Assembly: GCF_900109575.1 (NCBI RefSeq)
Contig: NZ_FOAF01000012.1
Coordinates: 62,001 to 126,000, forward strand
Source of the DNA: Olivibacter domesticus
Lineage (GTDB): Bacteria > Bacteroidota > Bacteroidia > Sphingobacteriales > Sphingobacteriaceae
DNA: 64,000 nucleotides
Reading direction: 5' to 3'
This document shows positions 18,803 to 27,800 of this stretch, piece by piece. Within the stretch, counting starts at the first letter, position 1. The number at the start of each line of letters is the position of its first letter. The position numbers were made by a program, and so were the translations under genes. A model generated the notes under the pieces. That model saw only the letters and a program-made list of their open reading frames with translations. It was not told the DNA's origin and did not search any database.

Positions 18803-20281
18803 ATGGATGCTCATGAAAAGGTTGTAAACCTTAAAAAAATGAAATCCAAAGAAGAAGTTTCCAGAAGGTTATTCCTTAAGAAAGCGATGATGCTTTCTGC
18901 CGCAACGGCAGCAGCACCTGGCATTATAAGTGCCGCTTCAAATCCCCTTATATCGCCTATCTTAGCCAAACCAAATGAACGCGTTAACTTAGCGTGTTGC
19001 GGTATTGGCAACAGAGGTGGAGAAATTTTACGTGAATTCCATAAAACAGGACTCGCTAATTTTGTAGCCTTTTGTGATGTAGACATGGGAGCCCCACATA
19101 CCTTAGAAACGCTAAAGCAATTTCCAGATGTTCCTCGTTTTAAAGACTTTCGTGAAATGTTCGACAAAATGGGCAATCAAATAGAAGCCGTTACTGCTGG
19201 TGTTCCTGATTTTTCGCATTTCCCGATCGTAATGGAGGCTATTGGCCGGGGCATCCATATTTATACAGAAAAGCCCATGGCGCGAACGTTTAATGAGTGC
19301 GAATTAATGATGAAGGCAGCCATCAAAAACCCAAAAGTGGTTACACAGATGGGCAATCAAGGGCATTCGGAAGCGAACTACTTTCAATTTAAAGCTTGGG
19401 TAGACGCTGGAATTATTAAAGATGTAACAGCAATTACGGCTCATATGAATTCACCTCGACGTTGGCATAGTTGGGATACAAATATCAAATCGCTACCGTC
19501 CGCTGAGACTGTTCCTTCTACATTGGATTGGGACACTTGGCTAATGACGCGGCCTTTCCACAATTACAATCACGATTACATCAACGGGCAATGGCGCTGT
19601 TGGTATGACTTCGGGATGGGGGCATTGGGAGATTGGGGCGCTCATATCTTAGATACGGCCCACCAATTTCTAGACCTGGGTCTACCGGAAGAGGTAAACG
19701 CTGTAAAACTAGAAGGTCATAACGATTTTTTCTTTCCTATGTCATCTACCCTTTCATTTAAATTTCCTAAACGCAAAAAGATGCCTGCGTTAGAAGTTAT
19801 GTGGTACGATGGTATAAACAATCTCCCCCCAATTCCAAAAGGTTACGGTGTCTCTGGCTTGGATCCGAATATCCCACCGCCAAGCAATGGAGCGCTTGAG
19901 TCTACTAAACTCAATCCAGGAAAGATCATTTACAGCAAAGAATTAACGTTTAAAGGTGGATCACACGGTAGTACGCTGTCAATTATTCCAGAAGAAAAAG
20001 CAAAAGAAATGGCTTCTAAATTACCTGAGGTTCCGGTAAGTCCGTCCAATCATTACGCGAATTTCTTATTGGCGTGTAAAGGGGAAGAGGAAACGCGCTC
20101 ACCATTCCATATAGCGGGTCCACTTAGTCAAGTATTCTGTTTAGGTGTTTTAGCACAACGGTTAAATACCAAATTGTTGTTTGATCGGGATAAGAAAATC
20201 ATTACTAACAACAAAATTGCCAACGAGCTCTTAGTTGGAGAGCCCCCAAGAAAAGGCTGGGAACAATATTATAAAATATAA
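18803..20281 (+). CDS. Tat-exported Gfo/Idh/MocA family oxidoreductase
   Basis: The 492-residue protein has a twin-arginine signal (SRRLFLKKAMMLSAATAAAP, about residues 20-39). A Rossmann NAD(P)-binding fold follows (CCGIGNRGGEILREFHKTG, about 65-83). The family EKP motif (YTEKPMARTFNE) and the substrate-domain segment MGALGDWGAHILDTAHQF are intact. Members act on sugars or inositols with a tightly bound cofactor; exported forms in Bacteroidota work in the periplasm. Substrate unknown. The likely start is ATG at 18803, though ATG at 18839 (MKSKEEV) also precedes the Tat signal. Confidence 0.88.
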   Translation: MDAHEKVVNLKKMKSKEEVSRRLFLKKAMMLSAATAAAPGIISAASNPLISPILAKPNERVNLACCGIGNRGGEILREFHKTGLANFVAFCDVDMGAPHTLETLKQFPDVPRFKDFREMFDKMGNQIEAVTAGVPDFSHFPIVMEAIGRGIHIYTEKPMARTFNECELMMKAAIKNPKVVTQMGNQGHSEANYFQFKAWVDAGIIKDVTAITAHMNSPRRWHSWDTNIKSLPSAETVPSTLDWDTWLMTRPFHNYNHDYINGQWRCWYDFGMGALGDWGAHILDTAHQFLDLGLPEEVNAVKLEGHNDFFFPMSSTLSFKFPKRKKMPALEVMWYDGINNLPPIPKGYGVSGLDPNIPPPSNGALESTKLNPGKIIYSKELTFKGGSHGSTLSIIPEEKAKEMASKLPEVPVSPSNHYANFLLACKGEEETRSPFHIAGPLSQVFCLGVLAQRLNTKLLFDRDKKIITNNKIANELLVGEPPRKGWEQYYKI

Positions 20282-20293
20282 AGATGAAAAAGA

Positions 20294-20337
20294 AAATAGC
20301 CATCGAACTGAACAATCATGTTAGCTGATGGCTATTT
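20294..20337 (+). terminator. Hairpin after the Gfo/Idh/MocA gene
   Basis: AAATAGCCATC and its exact complement are separated by 22 nt, 13 bp after the stop codon at 20281. The following T-tract is short (TTTCTTAAG), so termination is likely but weak. The same stem could serve the converging DinB gene. Confidence 0.45.
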
Positions 20338-20379
20338 CTTAAGCTACAGAATTTATTTAAAATCCCACTGTCTAAAAGT

Positions 20380-20988
20380 TTATTTATTTGGGAATCCCTG
20401 AGCTGTTTTTACTTCCTCAATTTGTTCTGTATGCCTTAAACTATGCCCAGCTATAAATAATAAAGACCGATACGCATCTGCATAATCCTTATTAGGTGTT
20501 TGTGTTATATGGTTACGAAGATCATCCAGTGACGTTTGATTGATAAACGCAAGTGTAACAGCCCGCTGTTTTTCCATATTCTTAATCAATTCATCTAAAT
20601 CATAATCGGTCTTTGAAGGCTGGAGTGCATCAGGTGCTTTAAATTTTTTACTGCGATCTTCCATCATCGTTAGCACTTGTTTATCTTCCCCCTTAATCTT
20701 TGAACGCATTTCCGGATTTGCCGGCTTCTTAAGCATTTCTTGCACCATACCGAGCAACATGCCCTCCGTTTTTGTTATATGCTCGATGCATTGACCAATT
20801 GACCAGCTTTCAGCGCTTGGCTTAAAGTTAATTTGCTCGCTGCTTAAACCCTTTACGTCGTTTAGCAGACGTGTATCCGCTCCATCAAACACGCTCAGTA
20901 ACGTATCTTTATTGCCATCATTAAAAACCTTTGCTTTTGTTATCCCTGTTCCAAGCAATAGAAAAGCCAAAAAAATAATTTTTCTCAT
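20380..20988 (-). CDS. Exported DinB-family protein
   Basis: The 202-residue protein has an N-terminal signal peptide (MRKIIFLAFLLLGTGITKA). The DinB-like bundle contains SAESWSIGQCIEHITKTEG (about residues 50-68) and C-terminal FIAGHSLRHTEQIEEV, whose His residues are the expected metal ligands. The frame is open further upstream to 21261, but that extension overlaps the divergent GlxA-type gene and looks non-coding, so ATG at 20988 is chosen. Function is unknown; DinB-fold proteins include thiol-dependent transferases. It is a second DinB-superfamily gene in this window, unrelated in position to the one at 13919. Confidence 0.8.
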   Translation of the reverse strand: MRKIIFLAFLLLGTGITKAKVFNDGNKDTLLSVFDGADTRLLNDVKGLSSEQINFKPSAESWSIGQCIEHITKTEGMLLGMVQEMLKKPANPEMRSKIKGEDKQVLTMMEDRSKKFKAPDALQPSKTDYDLDELIKNMEKQRAVTLAFINQTSLDDLRNHITQTPNKDYADAYRSLLFIAGHSLRHTEQIEEVKTAQGFPNK

Positions 20989-21252
20989 ATCTATAGATTT
21001 TATAATTGATAAAATTAGATACAATTTATGGTTTTTTATAGGGAATAAACGACAATTATCAGGTAACATACGACAAAAATAACCTTCAATTGCTTTGATT
21101 GCGAAAGTTATATCTCTTATATTTGACAGGTAGTACAACAGGTATTTATTGCTAACCAATACATCATTTTCTAAATAAAAGCTCGGCTCGCAGCTGATAA
21201 AAGCGGTAAATAGGACAAAGCTTGTAACCCTTAAAATTAAAATAGCACACCA

Positions 21253-22239
21253 ATGAAACATATATCAATATTGATTCCGCAAGGCCACACCAGCTTAGCT
21301 AACATTGAAGGTAGTCAGCATATATTTTCTGAAGTCAATGAATGTTTTACACGGGCCGGCAAGCATCCATTATTTAATATCAAACTAGTTGGAATTAACC
21401 CGAATACTAGCCAACGAAACGGTGTATACACCATCAAGCCAGATCTTTTAATCCATGAGGTAAACAAAACCGACCTCGTAATAGTGCCTGCCATGCTTGG
21501 AGATATGGAAAACGCGCTTCAAATAAATAAAGATTTTATGCCTTGGGTTATCCAGCAATATGCGCAAGGAGCAGAAGTGGCTAGTTTCTGTGTGGGAGCT
21601 TTCTTTTTAGCAGCCGCCGGTTTGTTAGACGGGAAGCAATGTGCCACGCACTGGCGATTTGCAAATGAATTCAGGAAGATGTTTCCAAATGCCAACTTGG
21701 TTGATGATAAAATCATGACCGAAGATCATGGAATATATACCAGTGGTGGCGCCTATTCTTACACCAATTTACTTTTATACCTAATAGAAAAACATGCCGG
21801 TAGAGATGTAGCCATTATGATCTCTAAAATGTTTATGATTGATATAGATCGCCATAGCCAATCGCCCTTCATCATGTTTAGAGGTCAAAAAGAACACGAA
21901 GATAACCTCATCATAAAAGCGCAGGAATTTATAGAAAAAAATTTCAAAGACAAGATAACGGTAGATCAGCTGGCTGACTTATTAGCTTTAGGGCGCAGAA
22001 GTCTTGAACGTAGGTTTAAGAAAGCCACTTGTAACACGGTAACGGAATATATACAGCGCGTAAAAATGGAAGCGGCTAAAAAAGAGTTAGAAACTAGCCG
22101 AAAAACCGTGAGTGAACTCATGTATGAAATAGGCTATTCTGACACGAAAGCGTTTAGATCGACCTTTAAGAAGGTTACTGGCCTTTCTCCGATAGAATAT
22201 CGTAATAAATATAACAGAAACTCAATATTAATACCTTAA
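21253..22239 (+). CDS. GlxA-family transcriptional regulator (DJ-1/PfpI domain plus AraC HTH)
   Basis: The 328 residues combine an N-terminal DJ-1/PfpI-like amidotransferase-fold domain (about 1-190, with ASFCVGAFFLAAAGLLDGK around the nucleophile-elbow Cys) and a C-terminal AraC DNA-binding domain (about 225-320, with VDQLADLLALGRRSLERRF and VSELMYEIGYSDTKAFR). Relatives regulate arginine, carnitine or other nitrogen-compound genes. The target here is unknown; the divergent exported DinB gene is a candidate by position only. Its stop lies 11 bp from the end of the converging XRE-cupin gene. Confidence 0.88.
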   Translation: MKHISILIPQGHTSLANIEGSQHIFSEVNECFTRAGKHPLFNIKLVGINPNTSQRNGVYTIKPDLLIHEVNKTDLVIVPAMLGDMENALQINKDFMPWVIQQYAQGAEVASFCVGAFFLAAAGLLDGKQCATHWRFANEFRKMFPNANLVDDKIMTEDHGIYTSGGAYSYTNLLLYLIEKHAGRDVAIMISKMFMIDIDRHSQSPFIMFRGQKEHEDNLIIKAQEFIEKNFKDKITVDQLADLLALGRRSLERRFKKATCNTVTEYIQRVKMEAAKKELETSRKTVSELMYEIGYSDTKAFRSTFKKVTGLSPIEYRNKYNRNSILIP

Positions 22240-22250
22240 TGATATAGGTA

Positions 22251-22832
22251 TTATCCCATATCTTCTTCAAAAAAGTAAACAATAAGCATGACCGCTTTAT
22301 AAGAGCCTATATTTCTAGGTGTATGCTGTATTCTGCCGTCGAATAAAATCGAATCTCCGGCACTCATTAATATGTTTTCATTTTCAAAACGATATTCAAT
22401 TTCTCCAGAAAGAATATACTTATATTCGAATGCTAAGGTTTCAACCATAGGCCGAGAAGCATTTGGTTCTAATTCCAGTAAGACAATATCTACCGTAGAG
22501 TTTTTGATATTTCTCGTAAATATGCGATGGTAGTGAAACCCGATGGCCTCTTCTTTTTCAAAATGACTATATTCATCCTTCTTTTTCACAAGTATGGTCT
22601 TATTTGCCTTCCCGCTCCCAACATCTTTGAAAAAGACATTTAGATCCACATCCAAAGATCGAATAATCTCAATAAGCACCATTAATGAGGGTACCACCCG
22701 ATTGTTTTCAATCTGCGAGATCAGGCCCTTACTCACAGAAGCCATATCCGCAAGTTCTTGCACCGTGATACCTTTATTTTTTCTTCGCTCTTTAATTTGA
22801 TTGCCTATCTGGATAAGAATATCGTCTTTCAT
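22251..22832 (-). CDS. XRE-family regulator with C-terminal cupin domain
   Basis: The 193 residues hold an N-terminal helix-turn-helix (about 7-62, QELADMASVSKGLISQIENN) and a C-terminal cupin barrel (about 110-185, with EYKYILSGEIEYRFENE and AGDSILFDGRIQHTPRN). This is the PuuR/ClrR-like layout in which a small molecule binds the cupin and controls DNA binding. Many relatives govern amino-acid or polyamine metabolism, but no such operon is adjacent. A good promoter lies upstream at 22860-22890. The gene converges with the GlxA-type regulator. Confidence 0.87.
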   Translation of the reverse strand: MKDDILIQIGNQIKERRKNKGITVQELADMASVSKGLISQIENNRVVPSLMVLIEIIRSLDVDLNVFFKDVGSGKANKTILVKKKDEYSHFEKEEAIGFHYHRIFTRNIKNSTVDIVLLELEPNASRPMVETLAFEYKYILSGEIEYRFENENILMSAGDSILFDGRIQHTPRNIGSYKAVMLIVYFFEEDMG

Positions 22833-23263
22833 GTAAATATGTCTAAGAATTGTATGTTACAAATATATCAGAGCAAGGGGACTAAAACAAGAATTGAAAA
22901 AATCACCCGATATTTTATAAAGAAAAGATCATCAACATGAGATCAACAGATTTTCTCAACTGTCACCCTTTACAAGCGGACGTCAATATTACCTGTATGC
23001 GAAATTCCGCTCTTCATATAATACCTGTTTATTTACTATTAAGATCTGTATCCATATGCGTACTGATTTTGCCATTTTAGGTACTTTTTTTCGAAATGAG
23101 GTTTCTTTAAATACGCTATCGGGATTTCGCGGGAATAAGCTTAGAGGGCGAGTACATCAAAGGCAGTAGGTGTATACGCGCGAACTGAATACAACATTAA
23201 AACTAACGTGGAAGGATAGGTTCCTTATTATTTCTAAACACGTATCTTTAAGAAAAATAAATC
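22833..23263. other. 431-bp spacer with one promoter and no clear gene
   Basis: Apart from the XRE-cupin promoter at its left end, I see no structured RNA, repeat or convincing coding frame. A 38-codon open frame starts at 23055 but has no recognisable motif. The right half (about 23080-23200) is less AT-rich than other spacers here, like the orphan gene that follows. Confidence 0.5.
22860..22890 (-). promoter_or_regulatory. Bacteroidota-type promoter of the XRE-cupin gene
   Basis: On the minus strand TTG (22890-22888), a 20-nt spacer and TATATTTG (22867-22860) match the consensus. Transcription would start near 22853, about 20 nt before the ATG at 22832. Confidence 0.65.
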
Positions 23264-24484
23264 ATGAGTACACGACCAGATTTTCCGACTAAACTTCGGA
23301 CTTCCACGGCGTATCGGGTGGAGCGGCTCGGTATATTTTTCTATAAAGTGCTTGTATGGCTCTTTTTAGGTGTCATCATCGGTTCACTTGTAGCGCTGAT
23401 GCAGGGCTTTATGCCAATCTGGTTCATCGTTGTTTATATTTTTGGTTCCATCGGTCTTGGCTGTATTTTTGCATTGTTATTTTTCCTATATACCGACCGC
23501 AAACAGTCACTTGTCTCAGCACCCAACCACGGATCTGGCAGTAACAACGCTGCACCGGCACGTATAGATGCGATTTATTTTGGTGGTGTGCGAATGATGG
23601 AAACACGCGATTTGATGGTCATCGAAGTAACAGTATTTTCGAGGTTACAGATACCGTACCAGACAACAATACGCCAATTCATGACGGCGGAAGATATCGA
23701 TCAGCTGCACGCGGGTGATGTCATCACGTTTTATGAAGATACACGCGACTACGGATATGGTACCGTATCGCCGAAAACACCAGCCGAAATAATCCGGGCA
23801 GACGTTAAAACTTTTAAGGCAAATAAGATCTATCCCGAACGGCAAAAAACGGGGCTCTGGCTATTGATTGGACGCAACCCAAACATGTTTACGCGATCGA
23901 TAAGCTTTATATTGATTATCACCATATTTGGCATCGGCTTTCTTTCGCCATACATGGTCTCCGGCAATGTTGACTGGCTCTTATTGAAAATAAAGCATTT
24001 CCCCCAAAAGTTTATTTTTCAAGATAAAGGCAATTTTAATCCGGAAGAGTTCAAAAAAGCCTATGATAAGGCCATCGGATATATAGGTGACCAGCGTATC
24101 GAATCACTGCTTTTTTACAAGAGCTTTACTCAAGTAACAATAGAACCAGCAGATAAACCCGGTTATCTCCGGAGTAGAACCATTCGTGGCAACTCCGTTG
24201 AATGGCCTTTTATGACATGGACGATTGATGATCAGGATCGTCTATTCACATTGAAGTCGATCCGGTATGACCTACTCAAAAAAGCGTTAGACAATGCTGC
24301 CACCGACCATGAGCTCAAGAATATCATGTACATTGGCTTTCGCAAAGGCATACGCTGGGGAACGCGTGACCGTCGTATCCCACCGGACTATAAACAAAAC
24401 CACATTGATATCCACATCGTGTTTGAAGGAGGCAATGAATCACTGGATTATAACGGTGAGACAGGCGAACGATTGCCGAAATAA
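23264..24484 (+). CDS. Orphan membrane protein of unknown function
   Basis: I do not recognise this 406-residue protein. It has two N-terminal membrane segments (about 26-46 and 52-76) and a short linker. A roughly 110-residue soluble domain rich in beta-strand pattern follows (AIYFGGVRMMETRDLMVIEV, QLHAGDVITFYED). A third membrane segment lies near 207-227, then a mostly polar C-terminal domain of about 175 residues. No signal-peptide cleavage site or catalytic motif is seen. Base use is visibly richer in G and C (many CGG, CGC, GCG, ACG codons) than in neighbouring genes, which may point to recent acquisition. It lies alone between a gene-poor spacer and tRNA-Glu. Confidence 0.7.
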   Translation: MSTRPDFPTKLRTSTAYRVERLGIFFYKVLVWLFLGVIIGSLVALMQGFMPIWFIVVYIFGSIGLGCIFALLFFLYTDRKQSLVSAPNHGSGSNNAAPARIDAIYFGGVRMMETRDLMVIEVTVFSRLQIPYQTTIRQFMTAEDIDQLHAGDVITFYEDTRDYGYGTVSPKTPAEIIRADVKTFKANKIYPERQKTGLWLLIGRNPNMFTRSISFILIITIFGIGFLSPYMVSGNVDWLLLKIKHFPQKFIFQDKGNFNPEEFKKAYDKAIGYIGDQRIESLLFYKSFTQVTIEPADKPGYLRSRTIRGNSVEWPFMTWTIDDQDRLFTLKSIRYDLLKKALDNAATDHELKNIMYIGFRKGIRWGTRDRRIPPDYKQNHIDIHIVFEGGNESLDYNGETGERLPK

Positions 24485-24634
24485 GGAGATAAGATATGAC
24501 ACCTTTATCAATTTAATGCAGAGCAACCATGACATATCGATTTAATAAACGAAGAAATAGCGTTAGCTAAAGAGAGTCGAATCAAAATCTACATTCAAAA
24601 CCCCTAAATAGATTTGAGCTTTTTTTAAAAGAAA

Positions 24635-24665
24635 AACACCACTCTGCTTATCGCAGAGTGGTGTT
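24635..24665 (-). terminator. Intrinsic terminator of tRNA-Glu
   Basis: A perfect 13-bp stem (AACACCACTCTGC and its complement) with a 5-nt loop begins 1 nt after the tRNA 3' end on the minus strand. It is followed by a run of T with one C (TTTTTCTTTT). Confidence 0.85.
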
Positions 24666-24666
24666 G

Positions 24667-24738
24667 TAGCCCGTAGGGGAATCGAACCCCTGTTTCTAGA
24701 ATGAAAATCTAACGTCCTAACCCCTAGACGAACGGGCC
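24667..24738 (-). tRNA. tRNA-Glu (anticodon TTC)
   Basis: The minus-strand sequence folds as a 72-nt cloverleaf. The acceptor stem pairs GGCCCGT with ACGGGCT (one G-T pair), with discriminator A. The D arm is GTCT/GGAC. The anticodon stem TTAGA/TCTAG encloses loop TTTTCAT with anticodon TTC. The variable loop has 4 nt, and the T arm AGGGG/CCCCT encloses TTCGATT. CCA is not encoded. A promoter lies at 24779-24807 and a terminator directly downstream. Confidence 0.95.
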
Positions 24739-24778
24739 ATTTATCCCGATCAAGAATTCTATTTCTGTTTCGGGACTG

Positions 24779-24807
24779 CAAAAATACAGTTAAGATTTAT
24801 ATTTCAA
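24779..24807 (-). promoter_or_regulatory. Promoter of tRNA-Glu
   Basis: On the minus strand TTG (24807-24805), an 18-nt spacer and TATTTTTG (24786-24779) precede the mature tRNA 5' end by about 40 nt. The spacer is one base shorter than the usual 19-22. Confidence 0.55.
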
Positions 24808-24840
24808 AAAAAAATTAAAAATATTTTAATCATGTAAAGA

Positions 24841-27800
24841 TTATCGCCCATAATACCTTACCATCGTTTGCAGCCATTCTATGTGTTCCAAAGACAATTG
24901 GCCCGACTTTAGACGCCAAATCCAGTTATTTCCAGTAGTAGCTGGAATATTCATACGAGCATTCTCCGAAAGTGCCAACACGTCTTGTAGAGGTATTATA
25001 ACCAACTTAGAAACAGATGCATACGCTAACCGGATAATTTCTTTGCAAACGGTATCATTCCCGGCTTTATGCCCTATGTATTGTTGTAGGCGCTTTCTAT
25101 CAGCATGGCTAAGCTCCGTTGTATACCAGCCTTTGATCGTATTATTATCATGTGTACCCGTATAAACCACACTATCATATGAATATTGATGAGGGATGTG
25201 TACAGAATAAGGTAAGTCCTCTCCAAATGCAAATTGCAAAACGCGCATGCCCGGTAACTTAAACTGATCACGCAACTTATATATACCTTCATGGATATCG
25301 CCCAAATCTTCTGCTACAAAAGGTAATTCATCAAATAGATTAGACAGCACCTGAAAGAAGTGTTCACCAGGGCCATTTTTCCATTCGCCTTTAATAGCTG
25401 TCTTTTCATCTGCTGGCACTTCCCAGTAATCACAAAATGCCCTAAAATGATCTAAACGTAACAAATCATATAACTTGAGGTTTTTATTTATTCGTGCAAT
25501 CCACCACGCATATTGCTGTTTCTTGTGGGCATCCCAATTAAATACGGGCATGCCCCACAGCTGGCCATCCGTATTGAAATAATCAGGTGGAACACCGGCA
25601 ACACCCAGCATTCTTCCTGAATCATCCAACTTAAATAATTGCTGGTTAGCCCATACATCTACCGCATCATAATTCACATATATAGGAAGATCACCAAAAA
25701 GCTGTATTGATAAAGCATGACAATAGTCCTGTAAGGCTGTCCACTGTTTAAAGAAAATATACTGCTGCCACTGAACAAATAAAGCATGTTTTTTATTTTT
25801 GTTGACCACACTATCTATAGATCGCTTTTGGCGATGCTTGAGACCATTTGGCCATTCAGACCAAGGTTTACCCTGCTGGTCTCTTTTAATAACTAAATAG
25901 GCCGTAAAATCATCAAGCCACCCGGCCTCCTCTTTTAGAAATGATAAAAAGCTTTCATACGCTGGTGAGGTTTTATTGATGGAAAAATGCTCAAAAGCCT
26001 TTTGTAGTAACTTTTGCTTTACTTCCTCAACCTTAGCATAATTTACCTTGCCATCGTTTACTACCACTGCATCACGTAAATCCTTTTTCGTTAACAAATT
26101 TTCTTTGGCAAGTTCGACTAAACTAATAAGCAATGGATTTCCCGCAAATGCTGAAAACGCACTGTAAGGAGAATAATGTTCTTTACCCCCTGCCGGATTC
26201 ATTGGAAGCATTTGCCAATAACTTTGTCCTGCCTTAGCCAACTGCTTTGCAAAAATAAATGCTTGCGGACCTAAGTCGCCAATTCCAAAAGGAGACGGTA
26301 AAGATGATACTGGCATTAGAATTCCTGCACTGCGTTTTTTTTCTTTTTGTGTTGCATGTAAAACAATTAATGGTAGCCTATTTTGAAATATATCATTTAG
26401 CCTTAAATCCTGCTTAATTTTTATTTCTTCTGCACCAAACAACTCTTTGAACTTTGTTGGCCAATCAACTGGCCAATCCAAACGCGTGTCCTTCCAATTG
26501 ATATTTTCTGGCAAACAATGCTGCTCTTCACACAAAGCAGCAAGATGCAGCGGTATGACAGAAACACTCCAATTATGTTGATATCTTCTGGCAAAAGCCA
26601 TTATATGTTTGCGGTACCTGCCACGAACACGTAGGGGTAAGTATATCCCCTTCTTAAAGAGCTCATTATGCTTTCGCCTAAAATGCAACAACTGTTGAAT
26701 AACAAATAACTTTACTTTTCCGTTTTGCCGATCTTGCCATAAGCTCAAGAAATCGGAATGCCCGGCAATTAGGGTTTTTAAGGTCTTTCTCCTTATAGCA
26801 TAATTAACGGGACGCCGATTATCGGGATCCACTAAACTCAGATCCCAACCCTCTGTGCCCTGATAAAGATCAGGCACTCCCGGCGTCGTGAGCTTTAAAG
26901 CTATTTGAGCTAGGGAAGATAACATGCCTTGATCGTTAACATACTCCCACAACGGGTACCATATTGGCTGTAACACTTCTTTTGCATCTATCAATAAAAA
27001 CGCAAAATTCACGCACCTTTGCTCGTACTCTTCATGCGGAACAGTCCAATCGCTACGTTCTTTAGCTTCTCGCAATGCTTTCTGTAAATAGCCTGTTAAA
27101 CGCTCATAATAGTTCTGTCGGTCATTATATTCAGCGGGATAGGATGCAATTAGTGTTTGGTAGATAAAATACCGATCATTTGCATCAGGTAAACACGCCT
27201 TATCTAGCTTATTGTCTATTGTAGTTTCTAATTTTTTCACTACGTCCTTCCACCAGTTTGGTAAGCAGCTCAGTGCATGGAGTCGGGCACGAGTGTCCTC
27301 TCCTCTTTTAGTGTCGTGCGTTGCCGTACTATTCATTGTAAGTGGCCAATACTGTTGGCGCTGCTCCATCGCTTCATGAAATTGTTTCACTGCCATACCG
27401 AAAGCACTTGGAGCATCCCCTACCTCATTGCTTGCTATAAAACGATTATAGGTATACATCAAGGTATCTTCTACTCCTTTCGCCATTAACGGACCTGAAA
27501 ACTGCATCAATCGTTGATAGAAATAACATAATCGACCATTGAACTTGCCGTCTGCTACTGTAGGCTTATTTAATAAAAGGTCTTCTAAAAGATTAACAGC
27601 TGAAGCAATTTTGGGTTTCCGCTTCCTTATTGTATGAAAAATAGTGCTGAGTGCTTGCTGTTCGGAAAAACTCAAGGGTAGCTTATTACCATAAAACCTA
27701 TAGACAGGAAAGTAAATCAGTATGTTTGCAATTGCTTCTTCTAGATTTTTTTCACCCACTTCATTCCATACTTGTTTAGGTACCAGCTTCAAAGACTTCA

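Noticed and set aside
20989-21261. 91-residue N-terminal extension of the exported DinB protein
   Set aside because: It overlaps the divergent GlxA-type gene start, lacks protein-like composition, and a good signal peptide begins at the internal Met at 20988.
23055-23169. 38-codon open frame in the 431-bp spacer
   Set aside because: No motif, no initiation signal, and a length expected by chance.
24667-24738. tRNA-Glu as an attachment site for an integrated element
   Set aside because: No integrase, no direct repeat of the tRNA 3' end and no element boundary is visible within the window.
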